Shown piece by piece: positions 35,658 to 41,933 of a stretch of 46,931 nucleotides of DNA. A program made the position numbers and the translations under genes. Numbering within the stretch: position 1 is the first letter of the stretch; each line of letters starts with the position of its first letter. The notes under the pieces were generated by a model. The model had not been told where the DNA came from. It saw only the letters and a program-made list of their open reading frames with translations, and ran no database searches. Source of the DNA: Candidatus Desulfaltia sp. (GTDB taxonomy: Bacteria > Desulfobacterota > Desulfobacteria > Desulfobacterales > ETH-SRB1); contig JAUSPN010000106.1 in NCBI GenBank assembly GCA_030656555.1, positions 72,404 through 119,334 of the forward strand. The letters run 5' to 3'.

Positions 35658-35999
35658 ATGGGAGAGTATTTTGTTAAGCGTCCTTTAAAACGTCCACCGG
35701 TTCATCCCGGTGAGATTTTGCGTGAAGATGTGCTTCCAACCCTTGGTCTGTCAGTAAGCGAAGCTGCAAGACGTCTCGGTATTTCTCGACAGCAGTTACA
35801 CCGCGTTTTAGCCTGTACTCATCCAATTACAACGGATATGGCGCTTAGGATCGGCAAGTTTGCCGGCAATGGGCCAGGCCTCTGGCTGCGCATGCAGCAA
35901 GCATATGATTTGTGGTATGCTGAGTATAGGATGAAGGACGAGCTATCTAAGATTGAAACAGTTGCATCAGCTGGATCTATCGCCCAACAAGCGCTTTAA
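35658..35999 (+). CDS. higA: HigA-type antitoxin
   Basis: A protein of 113 residues. HPGEILREDVLPTLGLSVSE followed by AARRLGISRQQLHRVLACTH is the HigA helix-turn-helix. PITTDMALRIGKFAGNGPGL then WLRMQQAYDLW completes the fold. HigA neutralises HigB and represses the pair by binding its promoter. A GAGGTGA ribosome-binding site precedes the ATG. The final residues (IAQQAL) and the stop are encoded by the attC R'' site itself (GCCCAACAAGCG), as often occurs in cassettes. Length is normal. Confidence 0.9.
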   Translation: MGEYFVKRPLKRPPVHPGEILREDVLPTLGLSVSEAARRLGISRQQLHRVLACTHPITTDMALRIGKFAGNGPGLWLRMQQAYDLWYAEYRMKDELSKIETVASAGSIAQQAL

Positions 36000-36150
36000 C
36001 GCAGACCGGGAAAGCGATGCCATGAGCATGTTGCGCAGGGTTGCTTGCCTAACCGTCCAAAACAGGCAGCGGTTGCTGAAAAAAGGCAACTTACGGAAAC
36101 AACGATTAAACACGCAAGAAAATTGGATTTGTGGTAAAAGAAAAGCAGGA

Positions 36151-36256
36151 CCTCAAACAGGAGGATCAGGTGACCAAGAATTACAAAAAAAATAAAGCCC
36201 CGTTTCTTCAGACACATGAAGGATGGGGCATTTTGCTTTACCGGCTTGGAACTGAA
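36151..36256 (+). repeat. Dispersed repeat with terminator, copy 2
   Basis: Second copy of the unit at 30779, beginning CCTCAAACAGGAGGATCAGG and ending with the hairpin-plus-T-run at about 36193-36233. It lies between cassette A and yhbY. Confidence 0.7.
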
Positions 36257-36295
36257 ACAACAACGTTCTTATAAACTGAGGAGTATCCCATAAAT
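36256..36295 (+). repeat. GATACAAACTTATAA repeat, copy 2 (diverged)
   Basis: ACGTTCTTATAAACTGAGGA then GTATCCCATAAATACT. It differs from copies 1 and 3 in its first part. It forms the upstream region of yhbY. Confidence 0.5.
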
Positions 36296-36325
36296 ACTCA
36301 AAACAATTTTCAAACGGAGGTATGG

Positions 36326-36637
36326 GTGGAAAAACTGAAAGGGTATCAGAAGAAATATTTGAAAGGTCTTGCCCACAGCATGAAACCACTGGTTTTTGTC
36401 GGGCAGAAGGGAATTTCGCCTGCTCTAACAGAAGCTGTTGATGAGTCATTAAAAAAGCATGAGCTTATTAAGGTAAAATTTATTGATTTCAAGGAAAAAA
36501 GCCAGAAGGAAGAAATAGCCGGCGTCATTGAAAAAGAAACCGCTTCCGAGTTGGTGAAAATGATTGGTCATATTGCAATATTTTATCGTCAGCAAAAAAA
36601 CCCTAAAAAAAGAAAGATCGATATTCCAAAGGAGTAA
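36326..36637 (+). CDS. yhbY: YhbY-type RNA-binding protein (CRM domain)
   Basis: A protein of 103 residues: LKGYQKKYLKGLAHSMKPLV, FVGQKGISPALTEAVDESLK, KHELIKVKFIDFKEKSQKEE, then GHIAIFYRQQKNPKKRKI. The GQKG loop and the HELIKVK strand mark a CRM domain, known to associate with pre-50S ribosomal subunits. The start is GTG at 36326 with CGGAGG five bases upstream; the ATG at 36322 is out of frame. It is an unexpected housekeeping gene between cassette-like units and repeats, so either the array formed around it or repeats moved it there. Confidence 0.88.
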   Translation: MEKLKGYQKKYLKGLAHSMKPLVFVGQKGISPALTEAVDESLKKHELIKVKFIDFKEKSQKEEIAGVIEKETASELVKMIGHIAIFYRQQKNPKKRKIDIPKE

Positions 36638-36691
36638 CCGGCACACAATGTAATGCTGGTGTCTGTACAGAACGTTCTAATCCCAACACAT

Positions 36692-36735
36692 TGACGATAC
36701 AAACTTATAAACTGAGGAGCGTTTCATAAATAGCA
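36692..36735 (+). repeat. GATACAAACTTATAA repeat, copy 3
   Basis: GACGATACAAACTTATAAAC then TGAGGAGCGTTTCATAAAT. It follows yhbY and is the closest match to copy 1. Confidence 0.6.
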
Positions 36736-36836
36736 TATTACATCCCTCTTAAAACTGTATTAAATACAGCAATGCGATATTATAAAGAAAATATATAACG
36801 TTAATATACAGATTTTTTTCTGCTTAATACAATACG

Positions 36837-37614
36837 TTGGAAAAAAAGGTAGAGGAATAATGATGAAAGGCAGTGGATGAGTTTGCTAATGTACTTATTC
36901 AACCCATAGATCAAATCACTATGGATAAAAATGACTGTAAAAAACAATAAAACTAGAATTTTGTTATCAGACAATGGTAAATTACGAAAATTTTGTTTTA
37001 TAATTCCACTTGAGGATGGTTCGTTTTCATTTGGTTCATCATTGCCAAAGCCACAAAAGATGAAGCTTGGCAAAGTAAAAATACCAGAAGGTGAACAACA
37101 CGGGGAGACTAGAGTAAAATTTAATGATGCTGTTAATATTGACCCTGTTGTGTCACATTTTACATATCACCCACATAGGAACACTGATCCAGCAATAGTA
37201 CATTTACGGTCCGATGCTGGAGATCGTATATTTGAATATTCAGTAGATAAATTGGAAGATATCGAAGAATTTAAGAGAATTCTAACTATCATCCCTCATG
37301 ATCCGAATAATTTTTCTATATTTCAAAAAAAAGTTACTCCAAATGATATCGTTATTCCAATTGATATTTTTAAAGAAAAACCGTTTTGTGTTGAAGTTTT
37401 TCTTTGTCGTAAATTTTATGATTATAAAAAATTAGTAATAAAAGATGCTTCTTTAATTGCTCTAGGTATCTGCGAGAATAAAGATTATTTACTTGTTATT
37501 GAACTTTACCATAAAAAGGAATTTACACAATGGTCAAAGTTCACTGTATTCATTCCTTTTGTTGAGGGAATCTTATGATCAAGGGGATGAAAAGATAACG
37601 AATTTTGTTCCAAC
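36837..37614 (+). other. Integron-type cassette Z (unknown protein)
   Basis: The unit starts at GTTGGAA (36836-36842) and has its exact reverse complement TTCCAAC at 37608-37614, about 30 bases after the stop of the gene inside. A full attC-like structure follows (37608-37711). The upstream side, at about 36796-36842, has only a small stem (AACGT/ACGTT and CAGA/TCTG) that may be a reduced attC. Confidence 0.7.
36931..37578 (+). CDS. Cassette-encoded protein of unknown function
   Basis: A protein of 215 residues, rich in beta strands: TRILLSDNGKLRKFCFIIPL, EDGSFSFGSSLPKPQKMKLG, VNIDPVVSHFTYHPHRNTDP and AIVHLRSDAGDRIFEYSVDK, then a second half with KPFCVEVFLCRKFYDYKKLV and YLLVIELYHKKEFTQWSKFT. 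I recognise no family. It has no signal peptide and no membrane span. It is AT-rich and lacks a clear ribosome-binding site. It is the only gene of cassette Z. Unknown cassette genes of this kind are common in chromosomal integrons. Confidence 0.65.
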   Translation: MTVKNNKTRILLSDNGKLRKFCFIIPLEDGSFSFGSSLPKPQKMKLGKVKIPEGEQHGETRVKFNDAVNIDPVVSHFTYHPHRNTDPAIVHLRSDAGDRIFEYSVDKLEDIEEFKRILTIIPHDPNNFSIFQKKVTPNDIVIPIDIFKEKPFCVEVFLCRKFYDYKKLVIKDASLIALGICENKDYLLVIELYHKKEFTQWSKFTVFIPFVEGIL

Positions 37615-37711
37615 CTGTCGCTTGAGTGGAGCGCGAGAAAAATGCGGCTGTGCGTTTGGTTCATGTGTTTTACGTCATTCATCACGGAGCTCACTCAGCT
37701 TTTCGTTAGGC
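37608..37711 (+). other. attC-like recombination site between cassettes Z and B
   Basis: R'' is TTCCAAC (37608-37614) and R' is GTTAGGC (37705-37711). Each is followed or preceded by a five-base spacer (CTGTC, TTTTC). Next come GCTTGAGTGGAGC on the left and GCTCACTCAGC on the right, which pair except for two unpaired bases (T and G) on the left arm, as expected for extrahelical bases of attC. Total length is 104 bp. Confidence 0.75.
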
Positions 37712-38187
37712 ATAAACAATTATGGCTATTCGAAATTTAGAGCAATACATAGAAATTCACAGAGAGCTATATAAGCATCTTCACTTTGAAGGAGAAGGTG
37801 TGGAAGTCATATTGAAGGGACATTTGCTTATAGAAAGTGTACTGCAGAGGATTCTTGAGAAGTCGTCTCAAAACAAAAAAAAGATAAAGGCCGCGAACCT
37901 AAGTTTTTTTAAATCAGCGTGTATTGTCCAAGCGCTCCATGAAAGAGAATGTGCTCCCTGGGTTTGGAAGGCTGTTTTTGATCTCAATACAATTAGGAAT
38001 AAGCTCGCGCATAACTTGGAGCATCCGGAGCTGGAATCTATAATCGAGGATTTCAAAGAATACATACGTACTCATGGAGATGGCACCATGGAGGTTGGTG
38101 ATGAATTCGGATTCAGTGATCTTCCCATGGCAATAGTCAACGTTCATAGAAATTTATGGAGATTGCTTGATGGACACCAAGCCTAAC
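37706..38187 (+). other. Integron-type cassette B (HEPN-like protein)
   Basis: The unit starts at GTTAGGC (37705-37711). Its reverse complement GCCTAAC (38181-38187) contains the stop codon of the gene inside. The sequence from 38181 to 38393 would be its attC, longer than usual; a nested inverted repeat lies at 38286-38393. Confidence 0.75.
37722..38186 (+). CDS. HEPN-like (MltR/DUF4145-type) protein with RX4H motif
   Basis: A protein of 154 residues, all helical. VEVILKGHLLIESVLQRILE is the first core helix, KSACIVQALHERECAPWVWK the middle, and AVFDLNTIRNKLAHNLEHPE the last, with RNKLAH (RX4H) as the catalytic motif of HEPN ribonucleases. HEPN proteins serve as RNases in toxin-antitoxin and abortive-infection systems; others are non-catalytic regulators such as MltR. 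No antitoxin partner is in the same cassette. The start is ten bases after the GTTAGGC core, without a ribosome-binding site, and the stop lies in the R'' site. The HEPN reading is mine, by motif. Confidence 0.65.
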   Translation: MAIRNLEQYIEIHRELYKHLHFEGEGVEVILKGHLLIESVLQRILEKSSQNKKKIKAANLSFFKSACIVQALHERECAPWVWKAVFDLNTIRNKLAHNLEHPELESIIEDFKEYIRTHGDGTMEVGDEFGFSDLPMAIVNVHRNLWRLLDGHQA

Positions 38188-38393
38188 ATCTATATGGCCT
38201 TCGGTTGTCAAGGAAAAAACCACACCTATAGATCGGAAAGCTAAAAGTAATGAATAACTCTTCTGTCTTCGAATCAAGCCAGTGCACCCAACGCCATACG
38301 CTGACGCACTTTTATAAATAATTACGAATTAATATGCTCTATATGCATTATCGTTTAATTTGGTTTTTGCGTGGGTGACTGGCAGCGTTAGAG
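38181..38393 (+). other. Long attC-like region between cassettes B and C
   Basis: GCCTAAC (38181-38187) is R'' of cassette B and GTTAGAG (38387-38393) the R'-like start of cassette C. An inner pair, ACCCAAC (38286-38292) with AACGC matching GCGTT near 38383-38389, forms a 108-bp site of more normal length. The region may be two attC sites fused by deletion of a small cassette. Confidence 0.55.
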
Positions 38394-39079
38394 GGTTTAT
38401 TGTCATATTTAATATGCTATGAATGAAGTAGCTGATAAAATAAATGATTACATAAAATCTGGTGAGGAATTCACGGTCGAATTGGATTGGGGTCTCCTCA
38501 AAGGCGAAACTGCTAAAAAGTGTCAATACTGGGCAAGTCGCCTTCTTATCTATCTACGTAAATCTTTTCCATCTTCATCGTGGCCCTTTGAGATCGCTAA
38601 AAGGTTATTTGAGAATTCTAGGAGAACTGGCGGAATATTTGTTCAGGACATCGGTATGCTCATTGGGCATCTTTGTGCGATTAGAGACGCTATTGAAGCA
38701 GGAGAATTAAAGCACTTTGAAGATGAAGTTGCAGCAGGTGATCTACAGGGTTTCTTGGAATACTCAAAAGTTTTTTTCACAGAAGGCAAGAAGGTAGAAT
38801 CAGCCGTAATTGTTTCGGCTGTATTCGAGGATGTCATTCGTCGTATTGCCGATTCTCACGAACTAGATAGATCGCTGAAATTGGATACGATAATTAGTGC
38901 TCTTGTAAGAAAAGGCGTAATTACAAAACTCGAAAGTAAAAAATTGAGGGTTTATGCTGATATTCGGAATTCTGCTCTTCATGCTTCATGGGACGAATTC
39001 GGATTATCTGATATTGATGATATGATCCGTGGCACTGCAGAGTTAGTTGCTAAATGCATGTCATCTATGGTCCTCTAAC
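38388..39079 (+). other. Integron-type cassette C (HEPN-like protein)
   Basis: The unit starts at GTTAGAGG (38387-38394). Its exact reverse complement CCTCTAAC (39072-39079) spans the stop codon of the gene inside. The core departs from GTTRRRY in its last base (G for Y), but the complementarity is kept over eight bases. The right half of its attC is missing; an 84-bp dispersed repeat begins 55 bases later. Confidence 0.7.
38419..39078 (+). CDS. HEPN-like protein with RX4H motif
   Basis: A protein of 219 residues. The N-terminal half is helical (MNEVADKINDYIKSGEEFTV, then WASRLLIYLRKSFPSSSWPF). The C-terminal half is a DUF4145-like HEPN region: VESAVIVSAVFEDVIRRIAD, LDTIISALVRKGVITKLESK and KLRVYADIRNSALHASWDEF, with RNSALH as the RX4H motif. 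This is the second HEPN-type protein in consecutive cassettes. It could be an RNase of an abortive-infection or toxin system, but no partner gene is present. The start lies 25 bases after the GTTAGAG core and lacks a clear ribosome-binding site. Confidence 0.65.
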   Translation: MNEVADKINDYIKSGEEFTVELDWGLLKGETAKKCQYWASRLLIYLRKSFPSSSWPFEIAKRLFENSRRTGGIFVQDIGMLIGHLCAIRDAIEAGELKHFEDEVAAGDLQGFLEYSKVFFTEGKKVESAVIVSAVFEDVIRRIADSHELDRSLKLDTIISALVRKGVITKLESKKLRVYADIRNSALHASWDEFGLSDIDDMIRGTAELVAKCMSSMVL

Positions 39080-39133
39080 CATCTGTTTGGGGCAAAAACG
39101 TACTCAACCATTAAACTTGATTCTGGTTTTCTT

Positions 39134-39217
39134 GGGGGTAGGGCTATAGGAACATATTGATATTGTGAACAAATCATTTAAATGTTCCGTCATATAAGGC
39201 CTTAAAAGGGTATTTTT
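39134..39217 (+). repeat. 84-bp dispersed repeat, copy 2
   Basis: GGGGGTAGGGCTATAGGAAC and the rest of the unit match 30906-30989 at most positions. It lies just upstream of hairpin copy F. Confidence 0.8.
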
Positions 39218-39266
39218 GTAAAGAATTTTTGCTAAAATTTGCGAGAGATCGACGCCGATGGTTACA

Positions 39267-39353
39267 ATTGAACCGCAAAAGCGAGCGCATTCCCCGTTGC
39301 TTGTCGGAGCAAAGCGGAGATCCCGTTCCAGCGGGGCGGCGGGGAGCTTCAAT
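39267..39353 (+). repeat. GAACCGC hairpin repeat, copy F
   Basis: ATTGAACCGCAAAAGCGAGC, GCATTCCCCGTTGC and GCGGGGAGCTTCAAT make the clearest complete copy. The next gene's ATG overlaps its last bases. Confidence 0.75.
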
Positions 39354-39753
39354 GCACACGTTCCTTGATTATTTCTTTATCGTATTTCATGGTAGCCTGG
39401 TTATATTTAATTTAACAGGTTGGGCGTGGAGAAGGACACGACGCATACATTTGATAGCTATCGGCCTAACTATCTTGTCTTGGTTCGGCTTAGGGATATT
39501 TTACGGTTGGGGTTACTGCCCTTGTACGGACTGGCATTGGGAGGTCAAGCGTGAACTCGGAGAAACTAACTTGCCGAATTCATACGTCAAGTACTATGTA
39601 GATAAACTAACAGGATTTACATGGGACCCCTTGGTAGTGGATGCGGTAGTCTTGATTCTGGGTATCTTGGCATTTACTCTGTCATGTTGGCTCAACCTGC
39701 GGGATTATAATTCTCATCGACATACGCGGCAGCGTGATTCATCGTGGAAGTGA
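39352..39753 (+). CDS. DUF2784 membrane protein
   Basis: A protein of 133 residues. Three membrane helices are visible: FLDYFFIVFHGSLVIFNLTG, LIAIGLTILSWFGLGIFYGW and VVDAVVLILGILAFTLSCWL. Between the second and third lies the family signature GYCPCTDWHWEVKRELGE then KYYVDKLTGFTWDP. DUF2784 proteins have no known role. The start codon overlaps the end of hairpin copy F, so the leader is repeat-derived and no ribosome-binding site of the usual form is seen apart from GGGGAG in the repeat. It is followed by a DUF3795 gene in the same segment. Confidence 0.8.
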   Translation: MHTFLDYFFIVFHGSLVIFNLTGWAWRRTRRIHLIAIGLTILSWFGLGIFYGWGYCPCTDWHWEVKRELGETNLPNSYVKYYVDKLTGFTWDPLVVDAVVLILGILAFTLSCWLNLRDYNSHRHTRQRDSSWK

Positions 39754-39877
39754 CATCGCAAGATTTCGTATAATCAATCGCTGAACCTGGCCGGAAAAAT
39801 GATGCGGTTTTACGTGAGGTCCGTGCTGACTCTAAAGGCAGGTGGCTGGCTGGGGTAAATCAGGAGGGCTTAGAATT

Positions 39878-40369
39878 ATGACGATAAATCCGAATCTTAT
39901 TTCTCCTTGTGGTCTTTATTGCGGAGTCTGTGCCGTTTATATCGCACACCGTGACAATAATCACAAATTCAAGGAACGCTTAGTAAATGTTTACAAGGGA
40001 GAAGTGCCCGGCAAAGGTAAGCTTAATAATAGTGAAAATCTTTCGATAGAAAATATTCAATGCCGTGGCTGTCTATCTGATGAACGGTTTGTACATTGCG
40101 AACACTGTGAGATCAGGGACTGCGCAAGAGAGAAAGGTTACACCGGATGTCATCAATGTGATGAATTCCCTTGTCAGTATGTTGAAAATTTTCCCATGAC
40201 TGTTGGCAAAAAGGTTATTTTAAGGGCAATTCCGTATTGGCGAGAGGTTGGTACTGAAAAATGGATTCAAGATGAAGAAGCCCGCTATATTTGTCCAGAA
40301 TGCGGCAATAAAGTTTTCCGGGGCGTTGTAAAATGTAATCAATGTAAAGTGAAGCTGGATCTGGACTAG
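39878..40369 (+). CDS. DUF3795 cysteine-rich protein
   Basis: About 163 residues from the ATG at 39878; an upstream in-frame start at 39842 is possible but lacks a better ribosome-binding site (AGGAGG precedes 39878). The protein holds many cysteines in ordered pairs: LISPCGLYCGVCAVYIAHRD, IQCRGCLSDE, CEHCEIRDCAREKGYTGCHQ, CDEFPCQYV and a C-terminal rubredoxin/zinc-ribbon-like CPECGNKV then CNQCKV. DUF3795 proteins are thought to bind metal; their function is unknown. It ends 40 bases before hairpin copy G. Confidence 0.85.
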   Translation: MTINPNLISPCGLYCGVCAVYIAHRDNNHKFKERLVNVYKGEVPGKGKLNNSENLSIENIQCRGCLSDERFVHCEHCEIRDCAREKGYTGCHQCDEFPCQYVENFPMTVGKKVILRAIPYWREVGTEKWIQDEEARYICPECGNKVFRGVVKCNQCKVKLDLD

Positions 40370-40409
40370 TGTTTTCTCGTCAAGACAATTGAAAATCAAT
40401 CATTTTTTA

Positions 40410-40461
40410 TTGAATCTCCCCGCCACACGCAGCGGGGAATGCGCTCGCTTTTGCGGTTCAA
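40410..40461 (-). repeat. GAACCGC hairpin repeat, copy G (inverse orientation)
   Basis: Read on the minus strand it starts TTGAACCGCAAAAGCGAGCG then CATTCCCCGCTGCG and GCGGGGAGATTCAA. With copy F it forms an inverted pair around the DUF2784 and DUF3795 genes. Confidence 0.75.
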
Positions 40462-40478
40462 GTCAGTGGAAGTCACTT

Positions 40479-40561
40479 GGGGTCGGGCCACAGGAACATA
40501 TTGATATTGTGGACAAATCATTTAAATATAGCGTCATATAATGCCTTAAAAGGGTATTTTT
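40479..40561 (+). repeat. 84-bp dispersed repeat, copy 3
   Basis: GGGGTCGGGCCACAGGAACA and following bases match the copies at 30906 and 39134. Direct copies 2 and 3 bracket hairpins F and G and the two genes between them. The remaining stretch to 40721 shows nothing recognisable. Confidence 0.8.
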
Positions 40562-40721
40562 GTGATGGGGGATTATCAGGATGTGGACTCATTACGAATG
40601 ACCAGGCATAACATGCGCTTGCAGTCGGACTCGGCCTTTGCCACTCAAAGGATGATGAAATTGTTTCTGTCAATACTAAGGGGGTAAGGGTTTTGCTGCG
40701 CAGAGGGGCAGGAAACCAGAG

Positions 40722-41933
40722 TTATTCGTAGCGAAGGGCTTCGATCGGGTCCATTTGCCCAGCCTGCCTGGCTGGAAAGTAGCCGAAGACAACACCTACC
40801 GCAGCAGAAAATACGAACGCGATTACGATAATTCCCGGATCAAAGATAAAGGGGACAGCGAGGACAATGGCGCCGACCGCGGCAGCCGAGATTCCAAGAA
40901 CGATGCCAATCACCCCTCCGAAGGAAGACAACACTACGGCCTCAACCAAAAACTGCATCAGCACATCCCGTTCCAGGGCGCCAATGGCGAGTCTGATGCC
41001 GATCTCCCGCGTTCTTTCCGTAACCGACACCAGCATGATATTCATGATGCCGATTCCGCCGACAAGGAGGCTTACTGCTGCCACTGCCCCTAACAGTCCG
41101 GTAAGCACACGGGTTGTCCCTGTCATCGTGCTGACTAATTCTTGCATATCTCTGACATGGAAATCATCATCTTTGCCCGGCAAAATGTGACGACGTTGGC
41201 GCATCAGTTGCTCGATATCCTGCTCGACTTTCTTGGTTGAAACACCATCCTGCGCTGAAACCAAGATGCGGCTCACATCAGAATTCCCCGCGATTCGTCG
41301 TTGAAGCATGCGTAAAGGAATAAGCACGAAGTCATCCTGGTCTGTACCAAAGCTGGACTGCCCTTTGGAATTTAACACGCCGATCACATTGCAGGAAAGC
41401 TTACCCAGGCGAATGGTAGCTCCTATAGGATTTTGGCCGCCAAAGAGCTTGTCGCGTACAGTAGTACCAAGTATGCATACGGCTTTGCCTGCTCTAAGTT
41501 CGCTTTCCATGAATTGACGACCGCTTTCAATCAGCCAGTTGCTGACCTGTAAATAAGCGTTGGTGCTGCCGGTAACTGTGGTAGACCAGTTTTCATTTCC
41601 GTAAATAGATTGGATGGTCTTAGACGCAATCGGCGCTACAGCAGAAAGGCCAAAAATCTCCTGGGCAATGGCCTCGGCATCTTTCGCCTTAAACATGTCA
41701 CCGGTTGAGTGTGTGCCGCCAGGACCGTGGCGATCCTGGCCCGGTCTAACCTGGAGCAGATTGGTGCCCAATTTGGTAATATCAGAGGCTACCTGTGCCG
41801 TGGCTCCTCTACCCAAAGTCACCATGGTGATCACAGCAGCTACCCCGATAACGATACCCAGAATTGTCAGAGATGAGCGCATTAGGTTGCGACGGATTTC
41901 CCGCAAGGATAGTAGAATTGTTTCACTGAACAT
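40722..41933 (-). CDS. MacB-like ABC transporter permease
   Basis: A protein of 403 residues. An N-terminal helix (about 18-42; SLTILGIVIGVAAVITMVTL) is followed by a large periplasmic MacB_PCD domain (about 43-270) and three C-terminal helices (about 280-400; GLLGAVAAVSLLVGGIGIMN, VLSSFGGVIGIVLGISAAAV, IIVIAFVFSAAVGVVFGYFP). This is the FtsX/MacB mechanotransmission permease, here separate from its ATPase. It starts in the stop codon of the ATPase gene (TAATG). With MacA and TolC-like partners it should drive export of antibiotics, peptides or lipoproteins across the outer membrane. Confidence 0.92.
   Translation of the reverse strand: MFSETILLSLREIRRNLMRSSLTILGIVIGVAAVITMVTLGRGATAQVASDITKLGTNLLQVRPGQDRHGPGGTHSTGDMFKAKDAEAIAQEIFGLSAVAPIASKTIQSIYGNENWSTTVTGSTNAYLQVSNWLIESGRQFMESELRAGKAVCILGTTVRDKLFGGQNPIGATIRLGKLSCNVIGVLNSKGQSSFGTDQDDFVLIPLRMLQRRIAGNSDVSRILVSAQDGVSTKKVEQDIEQLMRQRRHILPGKDDDFHVRDMQELVSTMTGTTRVLTGLLGAVAAVSLLVGGIGIMNIMLVSVTERTREIGIRLAIGALERDVLMQFLVEAVVLSSFGGVIGIVLGISAAAVGAIVLAVPFIFDPGIIVIAFVFSAAVGVVFGYFPARQAGQMDPIEALRYE

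Larger units (their letters stand above)
35274..35988 (+). other. Integron-type cassette A (HigBA), 5' core to R'' site
   Basis: The unit starts at GTTGGGC (35273-35279), a canonical GTTRRRY core. At the end of higA lies GCCCAAC (35982-35988), its exact reverse complement, followed by AAGCGCTTTAACGCAGACC, a typical attC left half. The first bases of a cassette and its R'' site should be complementary because both derive from one attC. The right half of its attC is not visible; the sequence continues into a dispersed repeat and yhbY. Confidence 0.7.

Noticed and set aside
36046-36053. GCCTAAC near 36047 as another R'' site
   Set aside because: No GTTAGGC core with a gene lies at the matching distance upstream, and no complementary R' follows; probably chance.
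35200-39300. Search for an integron integrase gene next to the cassettes
   Set aside because: No tyrosine recombinase ORF was found anywhere in the window; the integrase may be outside or absent.
39267-40461. Hairpins F and G as attC sites
   Set aside because: They lack RYYYAAC/GTTRRRY cores and face each other instead of pointing the same way.
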